Shown here: in pieces, positions 44,111 through 55,240 of the stretch
Layout: the number at the start of each line of letters is the position of its first letter
How positions within the stretch are numbered: the first letter of the stretch is position 1
DNA from: Atopsyche davidsoni
Lineage: Eukaryota; Arthropoda; Insecta; Trichoptera; Hydrobiosidae
Direction of reading: 5' to 3'
Assembly: GCA_022113835.1 (NCBI GenBank)
Contig: JAILWY010000001.1
Location: 13,260,501 to 13,324,500 of the forward strand
Length of the DNA: 64,000 nucleotides
The notes under the pieces: generated by a model
Database searches by the model: none
Told to the model about the DNA's origin: nothing
Seen by the model: the letters and a program-made list of their open reading frames with translations, nothing else
Program-made: the position numbers and the translations under genes

Positions 44111-46719
44111 TTACGCCATAAATATTAAATTCATTTGCTAATCAAGATTATAAGTATACTTAAAAGTAAGAAGGAGTTGCTATGTGTTTTTTCTTTCTTT
44201 ATGTTTTGTTTATTTTTAATATCAACTTAAACTATTGTAAATGGCTGTGTAAAGGGAATCGATGTGGTTGAATATTACTTAAATGTTTAATATTTTCATT
44301 ATTCTTGGATGGGGCAAAATTCATCAATTTCACAGTCAAACAAGCCATTCATTGAAGATACCGTTCTGCCAATAGTTAAAAATAAGAAGTAATTTCGACT
44401 CGTTGAATGAAAAATAACATTGTGCTGTCTGAAATTCGATCACGGATAAAAAATATATCCGCTTCTTTGATGTTCTGGCAACATTTTTTACAATATTAAT
44501 ACATATGAATTTAAAGAAAACCATATACTATGTCATTATATTTTCGTACTATTATCTGGTTGATATATATCATTCATGATAGTTAATGTACAACTCAATT
44601 TATAATAACCGTTTCCCACACTTCTCAGAGATCTTAGTAGTGTATTATAGAATAAACGCAGTGATTTATATTAACCAGACACGAATTCGCACGTTTTCAA
44701 TTGACAAAAATTTAAAAAACAACATACTGAAGTAAAACTTTCGCTTCTAATTAAAAAAACTCGTTCAAGCTTCCGTCAAAAATAAATTTCAAGAATATTA
44801 TTAATTAAACACGTAAAATCAACTATATCACGCTATAGTCAAGCAAGTAGGTTTATTGAATATTATTATGGGAAACTCGTACTTAATGGTTACTTAATAA
44901 AACTTTTAGAGTACACAGTTTATATTCGTATATCCGAATAATTTCAACTCGGCTCTGATTGCAAATCTGTGAGAAACTCGCTTTTTATTCCCCGTGAATT
45001 TCTTGCCGCCAATGTGGCAACTTTAGATTGCAACTCAGCACAATTCGATGCAGATCATTTATTGGATAACCAACAAACCATAAAATAATCACATTAAAAT
45101 TATATTTTTTTCCAGGTGAGAAACTTCAAAACTCATAATTTAAACGAGGAGTCTATGTGATTGCATTCTTTAAAATTATATGCAAAATACACTCGTGAAC
45201 AAATATTTTCAGATGAATATAAACAACTGTGGTTTTGATTATATTTTAATGTCATGTAATTTTTTTTTGTTCGAAAGGTTTTCACTGAAATCCAAAGAAA
45301 TTAAGAAGTTTTTTTTTGAGCCAAATAAAGGTTATGTACAATTTTAAAGTAGTGTTTTTGATTCTTTAATACGCCAATAGCAAAATTACTCAGTTGCGTT
45401 TCTGCTTGACGGTTGCTCAGTGAAGAATGGCATTTACAATTACCAGCATATCGAGCGTCGCATTATACGATCATTAAAGTAAAACATTTTGATTAAGGTC
45501 TCGTATCGCTTTATCTATTGTCAACTTCCGTGGCCATGAGAGACTTCCACAAGCCGCGTATCGTGGAGCAATTTCTAAGTATTCATTAATGCGATGCTAA
45601 TTAAAGGAGAAATTCTAATTACGTACAACGCTACACAGCCCGAGTCAATTATCACGCAATATTCCATACAAAAATGCTTCGGGAATATTGCATAGTTTAC
45701 CTGCACGATTTAATAAAGAGTCTCATTAAATTATATGGTTTGTTTAGTCATTACTGTTTTTCTGATCTACTTTTTTTCTCTTTGTTGCAGAAGGTACGTA
45801 GTGCATTTTCCACACTGGATTCCTGCCGACGCTGTTGAAGTAAGCTATTATTTAATTATAACTATAAGTGACATGTTAAAAAGGTAAGTGTGCATGGTTA
45901 GATACGCTTTTGCGATATTACTAAAGATATTTTCTCATTTGTGATTATGTTTTATTACAACATTTATCATTATCGTTTATCAACTACAAGTATTACCCGT
46001 ATAATGTAACTTACCTCCTAAAGGTATGTTAAAAGAGCTAAGTACTTACAACTTGAAGATGTAAAATGAATAGGCCCAAATAATACGATAGGAATTGATC
46101 TAAATGATATAGAGTTATAAAAAATAACAGTATTATTAAAAATTAGTAAAGAGTATTGTGCTATTATATATTAACTATATAAGTTAAGTTACGATTGGAT
46201 GTTAAAAATTATTTGAGACAAGCAGGCAAAAACAATAATTTAAAGTTATTTAAGTCTGTTTTTACCTTCTCAACTGGAAATAATTATCACGCGTAGGTTC
46301 AAAATCATAACTAGCCATGGTATTAGATGAGAAAGTTAAAATGCACTCTATTGTAATTTAATGTACAAGATGTCTCTGAATGCTTATTTATTACTCGTGA
46401 CATTCATTACATTACTAAAAATGACCAATAATGAATTAGTTTTAATGTGAACTGTTTATATTTATTTTAGTTCTAAGATCTATAAGAATTAAATTTGTAG
46501 TTTTATTACACAATAAATTATAATAATAAGTCATAACAGCGTAATTTTATGTATTTAAAAAAAAAAGTATTCGTTTTATTAGAATTTGTCGTACAATTTA
46601 TATTTTACTGTTAAAAGATTATTTTATAATATTTTCCACGTATAAATAAATTGAGTTACGCGTAATGAATATAAAACGATATAAATCACATTAGCAAATT
46701 AACTTCTCAATAAAAACAG
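44111..46719. other. AT-rich stretch without a gene
   Basis: A modest GC rise at 45380-45730 carries AATTAAAGG and AATTACGT words. Nothing coding or repetitive is supported. Confidence 0.4.
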
Positions 46720-47110
46720 CCTCGAGGTAGGCGCCGACATATTGACATTCTATTAAGTCCTCCAAATACCAGCCGAGTTCTCCATTATCGTGTGAGCAGA
46801 TTTTCTATTAACTGGAAAGTTGGCAGGCCGAGGGTGGGTTCGGCTCGGTTCGACTCCCGCGCAGGTGTCGGCCACCGCCTTAGAGGCAATATCCGCCGCA
46901 CTTCCGGTCTAGAGGAAATGAAACCGGAAGCTCCGCTGTATTAGGGGGTGGTGCACTACAATGGGGTGGGATAACTTCTTCCCCATCCCCCTGCGAATGT
47001 AATTTACTTGCTGCATTAATTAAAATCGACCTTACATTAGTTTAATTACTCCGTTTGTGTGAGTTCTGCTTATTAATAGCGTGATATTCCACGAGTTTGG
47101 GGTGGCGTAT
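46720..47110. promoter_or_regulatory. GC-rich non-coding block
   Basis: A block of GC-rich patches (GGGTTCGGCTCGGTTCGACT near 46836) alternates with TTAATTAAAA words. There is no coding frame. Candidate conserved element. Confidence 0.25.
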
Positions 47111-47430
47111 GAAATATAAACTACCCCAAGCTAATTGCAAAATTAAATTTATCCTGTATAGCGCTGGGCAAATGCGTGGTAATTAAATACATATTTTATG
47201 GTATTAATATCTATTATTCAAAATTAAAATACGTTCTACAAACATTTAATTAAGATTATTTATCGTCAAAAAAACGGCTTAGGGAAGAAATTCATGCAGT
47301 ATTGAGTACATATTGTTGTATATTTTCTTGCGGTATACCGTGTAATTATTATAAACCATTCTATGCAATCACTATGGATCTAAAAAATGAATAACTCAAT
47401 ACGTCGTCAAGTAACTATTTATTATATTTA

Positions 47431-47577
47431 ATCTTGTTGAGGGACAAGGCATTTGATTGGCGAAGATCCATTTTTTATAATGATAAAGATTACTTTGTAT
47501 TCTTTCTTCACTTTGAGTTTATTACATTTTTTGCATTGTTAGTTTCGACCAAACAGACTTGGTCATCATCAGATGCA
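47431..47577 (-). repeat. Fourth copy of the hammerhead repeat, solitary
   Basis: It matches the inverted unit at 16196-16341 over its whole length, including the tail CTTGTTGAGGGACAAGGCAT onward (47433 on). Sequence divergence and a changed core indicate an older insertion. No tandem partner is present. Confidence 0.65.
47532..47577 (-). ncRNA. Decayed hammerhead ribozyme core 4
   Basis: CTGATGA (47572-47566), stem II, GAAA (47546-47543) and stem I TGCAT/ATGCA are conserved. The cleavage region reads CTAACA in place of CTAGTC. The essential U before the cleavage base is therefore C, and the ACTAGT palindrome is lost. It is probably inactive. Confidence 0.5.
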
Positions 47578-47829
47578 TAACTAAACTGAAAAACGATGAA
47601 AATCTTGATTTTTTTCATGAGGTTACACTTTAGGACTATTGCGACTTTGTGGTGATCGTATTATGATTTTTTCGCTCAAAACGTATAAATGATATAAAAA
47701 ATTTTGATGAGTAAATAATTAGGATTTTTATGACTGTGATGCATGTTTGAGTATATACGTCTTAAGAGAGGGTATGTATGCGCATCTTAGTGGTTAAATC
47801 TCCGAAATGAAATAAGTAACAGTTATTTT

Positions 47830-48090
47830 CCGTGTAATTACAATCGACAAAGGGGTGGCGGGGTGCGCTGATAGCGTCACCCGGGCGCGTCGCTCCGAAC
47901 AAAGTTGGTCGACTCCGTAGCTCGCCAGGGCTTTGGGAAGTCGGGTCGGAATCCAATTTGGGTGCGGGCGGGGCGGGCCGGGGGCCGCGCTGACAGCTCT
48001 CTGATTGAAAAATACGGAAACATGTTTATGGAAGAGGCGCCCCTGCCTTGGTTTGTGCCTCAACACCGTCCGGCCGCGTGAAGCCTTTTA
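47830..48090. promoter_or_regulatory. GC-rich non-coding block
   Basis: A CpG-rich core (GGGCGGGGCGGGCCGGGGGC near 47968) lies in AT-rich surroundings. Overlapping frames on the minus strand have no domain. Candidate regulatory element. Confidence 0.25.
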
Positions 48091-48439
48091 AAAATTCATT
48101 TTAGGGTCGTCAGAATATACACCATGTGCCTTAAAATATTAATAAATAATAAATATTAAATACGCCATGTGTATGAGATATTACACATTACGAAGATCCC
48201 TCTAAAGAAAGCGCTGTTGCCTTTCCATAGCTACTCTGTGCTTGTCCAGTTGCAAAATAAAACTCCGATTCTCGATACATACCTGTAAAAATATAATTGC
48301 GTCATTTATAATTAAATTTGCTTGTATTTTAGTAGTGCGCAATTATAAATATTACCCGAGTAAATATCACAATAAAGAGTATGACTAAGCAGAATTTAGC
48401 GTTAAAAAAGTAAAACCATTTCGTGGTTTAAATGGCGTA

Positions 48440-48700
48440 ACAGCCACACGCACACCAGCCGCGGCGTCTATTATATCGTTATTCACAAATTTACAATAAA
48501 AACCAATAAACGCAAAAAGTCACCACTCGTTAGGGCCGCGGTTGGCTCACGCAACACCGAAGGCTTGATTCAGCCGCGATTGGCTTTGAGGGACCGCAGG
48601 ACGGGGGCCCTCGGTGGGTCGCCCCCACGCCCCCACCCCTAGTTGCATCCCCCACACCCGCCGCACAGGCTTTTTTCCCGCAGGTAACTGTGGCATTTTA
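48440..48700. promoter_or_regulatory. GC-rich non-coding block
   Basis: Contains TTTACAATAAAAACCAATAA near 48490, with words similar to Hox-type TTTAT/ATAAA sites, followed by a C-rich stretch 48600-48670. No ORF. Role is inference from composition. Confidence 0.22.
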
Positions 48701-49212
48701 AATATTTTTTTTTATAATTTTTGCAAAACGCTATTGTTTAAATTTATATAAATATTTTAGTTACTTTACGCTTTTCACTGTTTGTTTCGTTATTACATTT
48801 TCAAAGCGTATAAAAATTAAATGCAGAAAGCCTTGCTCGTGTGGCGGGACGCGGAAGGGTTGCCGAGGGCGCCTCGCCGCTCCACCCCTGATTGCCTTCA
48901 ATCCACACAGCACATGTCAGTCTGCCTTTCAATGTTTCCCATACACTTCTCGCACACGTGCTACCTGGCAAAGAGAACTTGCCTCTGCCACGTCATTTTA
49001 AATTCTGTGCGGTAATTTGGTTTACGTTTATAAAACGTTTTTAAGTTTGATTTGACTTTAAACTCTTCTGAGTTTCTACCGGTGATTTTATTTATGAAGT
49101 GTGTTTGTTGCATTTTTTTTAAGGCACAAACTAAAAAGGTAAATAAGTATTTTTTTAGAATTGAGGAAGAATTGAGGTGGCAATAATATGACTGTATGAG
49201 GTGTCACAAATG

Positions 49213-49425
49213 AAAATGCGCAAAGACAGGGAACTCTTGACGTTGGTAAAGAAGCAAAAGGTCACCTATTTTGGTATTAAGTAAGGCATCCTCCAGCTGA
49301 TTGTCCAAGGAAAAATCAACGAAAAAAAGGGCATTGGAATAAGGAAGTTAGGCCCAGGATAGGGATAAGTTCGCGGAAATGGTCACTAACCTAATACGAG
49401 GAGAGGCATCAGAAGAAGAAGATGA
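49213..49425 (+). pseudogene. C-terminal fragment of an RTE-type endonuclease-reverse transcriptase
   Basis: The frame reads KDRELLTLVKKQKVTYFGIK, a stop, then LQLIVQGKINEKKGIGIRK. After a frame change it gives EMVTNL and a GAGGAGAGGCATC tail. This is the well-known C-terminal signature of RTE-type polymerases that are abundant in insects (a YFGH/ILQLIxxGKIxGKRGIGRK-like pattern). Stops and frameshifts show it is dead. Its end is shared by the non-autonomous repeats at 41668, 58541 and 63208. Confidence 0.7.
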
Positions 49426-49499
49426 ATATACGTTTCTACCGTTCGTACGTGAATGTTCGATTTCAGCAAAGGTATTGGTCTCTTAATGCATCGATAGTA

Positions 49500-49690
49500 C
49501 AAATTCCCCTAATACCGCGGCGGTAGAATGGGATCGCGGGCTTGCACCCCCGTCCCCTTCCTCGCCATCCGCAGATCCAATATTAATGCCGGCGTACATA
49601 ATTGTGTGCACACTCCTCCGAGGGGCATTTAATATCGGCCGTCACTGCGCGAACAAATAAAAACTGCTGACTTTAGTAATGCTTATTCCA
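49500..49690. promoter_or_regulatory. GC-rich non-coding block
   Basis: Includes ACCGCGGCGGTAGAATGGGA and a downstream CCAATATTAATGCCGGC word. There is no open coding frame. Candidate conserved element. Confidence 0.22.
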
Positions 49691-51129
49691 TGTAAGGCAG
49701 ATGCTGCATCTTCGCTTGCACGGGCACAGTAGAAAACATGATATATATCATTTGAGAGATTAATTAAATTTCTTTTGGGAAAACTCTAAGTAAATACCGA
49801 ACTATAAATAGGTTTTCGTTTAGAAGTTACTAATAAGATTTTAAAATGTTATAACTTGTTTTCATATGTAAAAAATACCATTTGAATTAAAAACTCTCTG
49901 AACATAATAATAATGAAAATTGTTAGGATGTTATCAACAAAATGAAACGACAGTTTCCTCTGATTTTTTTTAGACTGTGTGTCTATAGACGCTTCATTTA
50001 AGTCATTTGTGCTTGGTCTAGCCGTAGCAGATCACAATATTCGACCTGTACCCATTAACTGTCAACTCAATAATCTGCTTGGCAAACAGCAGTTACGGTA
50101 TTGTCGAAATTTCTTATGATATTAATAATTTATAGGACGACTCCCGAGTCGAGCTGAAAAACTCCATGATATTTCCAATAAAATTATTTGAAAAAGTTAA
50201 GAATTTAATACTTGAGATCATACCTTGGAATTCGTGAATAGTTTGCTTGCAAAGCAATAAGCGGCAGATTTGGCCCGCGACCCCCCTTTCTCCTCCCGGG
50301 CAGTAATATTGGATTCTCTTTACTCGTAATAGTCACCGCCATAAATATTAATAAACGCCTTTGAATTCTTATAACCACATGTAAAGCACATATAAAAATG
50401 CTACATACGTACTTCTGTTGTAAGCGGAATATGTTCCCGAGGAAATTTAATTTTCTTTTCGTTCTAGCTCATATTTATTCGCCTGTATGGGTTGACACGT
50501 TTGCAATTACGGATCGTACATTTTCTTAGCTCAAATTGACACAAATGAAACGCGTAGCTATATTTTTTATTTCGGCTTCGCCATTGTGTTTATTCTCATG
50601 TTGTAAACGAACGCAATATAACACAGTTTTAGTTATAAGTTTGTTAATTCGCATCGCGTGCCTTGGCGTTGAATATCACGCCATTTATGATAAGTGAGAT
50701 ATTTGCAAGCTAAATACTAAGCTTGTTATAATACATTTAAATTATAATTAATAAAAACTTGTATAATTAGTTATTCAAAAATGTCACAAGGCACTTTAGT
50801 TCTCAAGTAAAGTTGCGTTTCAAGGGTTTTTTTTTCAGTCACGCAATATCTCTCGGTTACACTTTGTATAATTTGAAACATCGGCTATGACATGCAAGTG
50901 CTAGAAGCATTTTCTCAGAAGCATTGCGCTAACGATCGTTACCCCGTTTCCAGACGATACATACTACCATTAAACGCTAATACTTAAAGACTTAGAGGAA
51001 GAAGTTTATTTAATAATTTCATTACCACATTTAATATTGAGCATTATATATTATGTTTTTTGATACATCAACACAAAGTAAAGATAGTAGATGGGATCGC
51101 CTTTTCCGCATTTCTGTTTCAATGCAATT

Positions 51130-51570
51130 TCAGCTGTATCACTCGGGCGGAGAAAATAAATATGCATCAAGATTTCGACGAAAGATGCGAAGGGAATTTC
51201 ATTTGCTCACCACGCTCCCAACATGCTAACATCGGCCACTGGCGATTCGTCCGTCCAAACAAAGTGACTTTGCCAATTCCCCGCAGAAAGGCCCGGCCCC
51301 GTTCTCTCGGCCGCTTATCAAACTAGGCATTTTGCCACACGCACATCCCGGCCGCGTAAGAATTCGTTTTTTGCGTCGGCCCTGTTTGCAAATAATGGGA
51401 AAAATGTACGACCCTCTCCCCCCGCCGCCCGCACCACCCCCCCGGGATGAGATATCCAATAATTCCGAACAGGCTCGCAATAAATGAGACCTATTGGAAT
51501 GTTTAATAAAGCAATTGAGCGAGATCCCGGGGCGGGGCGGCGGGGCCTCCCAAAGTGAGAATTTCATGTG
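51130..51570. promoter_or_regulatory. GC-rich non-coding block
   Basis: C-rich tract CCCCCGCCGCCCGCACCACC near 51420 and a G-rich counterpart GGGGCGGGGCGGCGGGGCCT at 51529 flank an ATTGGAATG/CAATTG region. A 113-codon minus-strand frame is simply GC-driven. Candidate regulatory element. Confidence 0.25.
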
Positions 51571-51779
51571 AGAATTATGGAACCCTCTAGATTGAGCTGT
51601 TGTCGGGAATTTCTGTTATTTTTTCTTACTCTTGAAGTCTGATGTCTTTATTCCTTAACCCGAAATGGAAGAATGCGGGGGGTGTAATCAGCTTTTGTTT
51701 TTTTTCCACCTTATTATTAGTATACTAGAATTTGCATAAAAACATAAAAACGTTTAATATTTCTTATCAAAATCAACAG

Positions 51780-51821
51780 CCTCGTAATTACACAAGGTGA
51801 TACATTTGTGTAATTACGAGG
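51780..51821. repeat. Perfect 16-bp stem hairpin
   Basis: CCTCGTAATTACACAA (51780-51795) pairs perfectly with TTGTGTAATTACGAGG (51806-51821) across a 10-nt loop. The stem contains TAATTA, a homeodomain-type site. It is shorter than a usual microRNA precursor. It may be a transposon remnant or a regulatory palindrome. Confidence 0.7.
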
Positions 51822-51939
51822 TCAGAAAAACCCATATGTTGAATTATCAAAAGCGAACTCAAGTTATACTTTAAAAAAATTGAATTAAATTTTATATCAA
51901 TATTACAAATTGAACTTAGATATTGCGTACATTTATTGA

Positions 51940-52100
51940 GTCTGAATTACCCCATTGTGGAACCGCTGCCACTGGCTGCCTGTGGAGAGGGGCGGGGTGG
52001 CCTCTAATGCGATTATCATCATCCGATATGAAATTACGCGCAAACAGACTGGCGCGATGTATTCCAACGTCCGGTATAGCCACCCACCTTGTGTTTTGGG
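51940..52100. promoter_or_regulatory. Small GC-richer block
   Basis: Contains GGGGCGGGGTGGCCTCTAAT followed by GCGATTATCATCATC. Overlapping frames of 90 and 121 codons on opposite strands have no recognised domain. Candidate conserved element. Confidence 0.2.
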
Positions 52101-52569
52101 AAGATTGTTGTGATGTATGCACCCATTCTATTATACTTCTAAGAACTCGTATAATATATATACTAATATCAGCTGAAAAAATATACAATGTACTACGTAT
52201 GTGTAAGGCTCCAAGAATAGAGATATTAAAATTTTCGTGTTTTTTTCATTTCACTAAAAATATTGTAGATAATTTTTTGATTTCGTAAAAAGTTTAGCAC
52301 AGATTTGAATTACAACAATCCGATCTCGTGGAAAATCAGCAAAGAAAATCTTCGGCTAGCATCGGCTCGGGAGTTTGACTCTCCGATACGATAAGGCAAA
52401 GTTCCTTTTATATTAATTGTTTTAAATAATTTTCAATATATTTATGATGCTTTTATATTTCCGAAAATGGTTTCTATCGAGTGTTTTTGGGGTGATACCT
52501 TGAGTTTGTACACCTTCTCATTTTTCGGGTATCCCTTCATTAGAAAGTGCTTCAGTAGCAAACAATCGT

Positions 52570-52910
52570 AGTACACCTCGGCAAGTAATAAATTCAAATG
52601 AAACCCGCCAACTTTAGCAGCCGCACCGCGAGATGGAAATTATTTTCTTTTATTGCGAGTAAGCTCGGGCACGCAGTAAGCACCTCACATTACCTTACAT
52701 TACAATTCAAGCTACAATTTATTTTTCCAATTTAGAATGTCTTGCACATAAGTTGCTCCGGGGGTGGGTCTCCAGCTAGGGGTCGCCAACTCCAATAACA
52801 CCGGATTTAATTACCAGATAACTCCCTTGTTTACTTTTATTCCCAGCTCGAGAACAAATAAGGGTTTTATGAAACCCTTTTAACAATATCAATAAATTGA
52901 AATGCGTATT
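52570..52910. promoter_or_regulatory. GC-richer non-coding block
   Basis: Has GCCGCACCGCGAGATGGAAA near 52619 and repeats the short words CACCTCACATTACCTTACAT near 52680. There is no coding frame. Confidence 0.2.
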
Positions 52911-54830
52911 AAGCGAATAAGTATTTTAAATTGCTTATTCAGCTTTGTATTTTGGTTTGTTTCGATATTTATTTTAGAGAAACTATCTTATATGTAAATT
53001 GTTAATTATATGAAAATAATATTTAAAAAGTTTTTTTTATTGAGAATTTTATAATAGTCTTGCAGGATAAGCTTTGAAATTCAAACCATAAATATACTTT
53101 ATCCAAACTTGATGATAGATATAATAGTTAGTCAAATTACAAGAAGCCTACATCACTTATCGAGTTTTACGATCTTTTTCTATTTATTTAGCATCATGGT
53201 GAAATATTTTTTTTTAGATATACCGATACTACCACTCAAAAAAATGTAACTGGCTTAAAAAAGTTTTTATAATTTTTTTTGAATAATTTTGTAAATAAAT
53301 AATTTTTCATATGTAGCATTAAATAATTAATACGTATGCGGACGTATAGCGTGTACAATAATATAAATGTGCCATGCAATAAAAGCTTTTTCCAGTATTC
53401 ATTATCAGTAAAACGGTGTTGCCTATGAGTGCTGTTAATTAATGGACCGTATATATCTCAATAATTTGTATAATTACATAACACATATTTTTCATTAAGT
53501 TAATTCAACTGCATGTCTTATTCTAAAATTGACTTCGCATAAGCAGATTTTTTAACGTATATTTTCTAAGCTTCAATTATTTTTACATGAGTGAAATGAT
53601 ACGTCTTCTTTGGAAATAAAAGTGCTTAAAATTGTCAAACAAAGTGTGGCAATTCAAGCACATCATATACTAACACAAAAAATATATAAAGCTACAATCA
53701 ATCAATTGGACAAAAAAATTACAATCCCTAACATTTCTTGTTTATCGATAAAATCGTCTTTTTTTTTCAGCCGAATTATAAGAGTTAATAGAATGAAGTT
53801 AAAAATATATTTTACTTTAAACTTAATATTTAAATGGCAATAAATTTCTATATTTCTTATAACATGGGTGTATCCCTGGCAGCAGTTCTGGTAATGTGTG
53901 TAGTTAAATCGCCCCACTTACTGCTGGAAAATTGCATACGAGCGGCCACAGCTGCTCCGCCCCTGGAGTGCTCACCCCCCCACCCTGTTAACCCCCATCC
54001 CCCCACCAACAGCTGAGCGATCCTGATTCAGTAGGAATCCTGTAAAACAATTTCAATTGCAATATCATACCACACGTGCATGACAACAGCAATCAATCAA
54101 GTTGCATGCTTCGATATAATGTTTGTGATAGCAAACTTAATGGATACATTTATACATAGCACTTAATTGATAACATGATAGAGAACAATATCACCATATA
54201 TTATTGTGTTATATAATTCAAGTTAGACACAAAAAAAGAGTAGACCTAGCGATGAAATTAAAGTACTGCTCTATTAAAGAAAACGCTTGACAATGTATGT
54301 CATAGATTTTGATACAGTATTTTGATACAAACATATATATAACACTATAAAAGTAAAACACAAGTATTAAATAAAAGTAGTATTTCATAACATAATATTA
54401 AAATAGCAAGTGGTTGGAGGTCCTTCGGGCAGTCTGTTCTCTTTACGAGGTGTCCTTATTGCAGGCCGCTCGGGTTCCCTAACCGCTGCTAAATGACAAT
54501 GCTTGCTCAAGACGCATCTGCTGTAAATGTGAAATAGCATCAATGCGGAAATCATAAAAATTCCTATTAATAAAGTAATATTTTTTTTTATAAATTAATA
54601 AAAATTATTTAGTTAACGTAGTTTAGTACTTTAACATGACTTTTGTTGTCACTAACAAGACTGACTAGCCACGAATTCAATGTATCAGAATATATGCAAA
54701 TAGCTTTTTTTGCTTTTCACGTCAATAATTTATTTACAGATTTATGGAAATACATTAACAAGGTTTTATGGTTTACCACTTTCATATACATTGTTTTCTC
54801 AATTATTGTTTATCTAAAAGTATTTCAGCA
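52911..54830. other. AT-rich stretch with one C-rich patch
   Basis: Apart from a C-rich patch at 53950-54010 and a small GC-richer patch at 54410-54500, nothing is supported. Confidence 0.4.
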
Positions 54831-54993
54831 GTTTATGTGATTAAGCATATTTTTTCACACATTGAAAACGATTAAAGAAAACTCTCAGAAAATATCATCG
54901 TGACTTGTGAGGGATTCGAACCCACATCCCCAAGCTTTCATGGCCGGTGCATTTATCCAACTATGCTAACGAGCCACTGCAATTTAGTGAGAA
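54831..54993 (-). mobile_element. tRNA-derived SINE, left (inverted) copy
   Basis: Read on the minus strand, it has an A box (TAGCATAGTTGG) and a perfect B box (GGGTTCGAATCCC) in a tRNA-like head, then a family-specific tail ending GCTTAATCACATAAAC. It is identical to the right copy. Confidence 0.75.
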
Positions 54994-55045
54994 TTTTTTT
55001 TTTTTTTTTTTTTTTTTGCATATTGGTTCATATGTAGATTATGAT

Positions 55046-55077
<32 letters not shown>

Positions 55078-55079
<2 letters not shown>

Positions 55080-55240
55080 CTCACTAAATTGCAGTGGCTC
55101 GTTAGCATAGTTGGATAAATGCACCGGCCATGAAAGCTTGGGGATGTGGGTTCGAATCCCTCACAAGTCACGATGATATTTTCTGAGAGTTTTCTTTAAT
55201 CGTTTTCAATGTGTGAAAAAATATGCTTAATCACATAAAC
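55078..55240 (+). mobile_element. tRNA-derived SINE, right copy
   Basis: The head folds much like a tRNA. Acceptor GTGGCT pairs with AGTCAC, the D stem is GCAT/ATGC, an anticodon-like loop CATGAAA lies between CCGGC and GCTTGG, and the T arm has GGGTTCGAATCCC. The base before the anticodon position is A where T is required, so it is not a functional tRNA. The tail (ACGATGATATTTTCTGAGAG onward) is shared with copies at 57327, 59893 and 62813. Confidence 0.78.

Larger units (their letters stand above)
54831..55240. repeat. Perfect 163-bp inverted repeat of a SINE with T/A tracts
   Basis: 54831-54993 and 55078-55240 are exact reverse complements over 163 bp by my base-by-base reading. Between them lie T24 (54994-55017), a 32-bp spacer and A28 (55050-55077). 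Perfect identity means either a very recent inverted duplication or an assembly or library fold-back artefact. The spacer contains TTGGTTCATATGTAG, which belongs to the same repeat family in the plus orientation, so the right copy is likely the original. Confidence 0.9.

Noticed and set aside
52330..52410. tRNA-like T arm GGAG-TTTGACT-CTCC
   Set aside because: The T loop deviates from TTCRA, and no A box or acceptor stem could be found.
55094..55170. Functional tRNA gene
   Set aside because: The cloverleaf is close to complete, but the base before the anticodon position is A where T is required, the T stem has a mismatch, the copy is repeated with a conserved non-tRNA tail, and diverged copies exist. 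A SINE is the better call.
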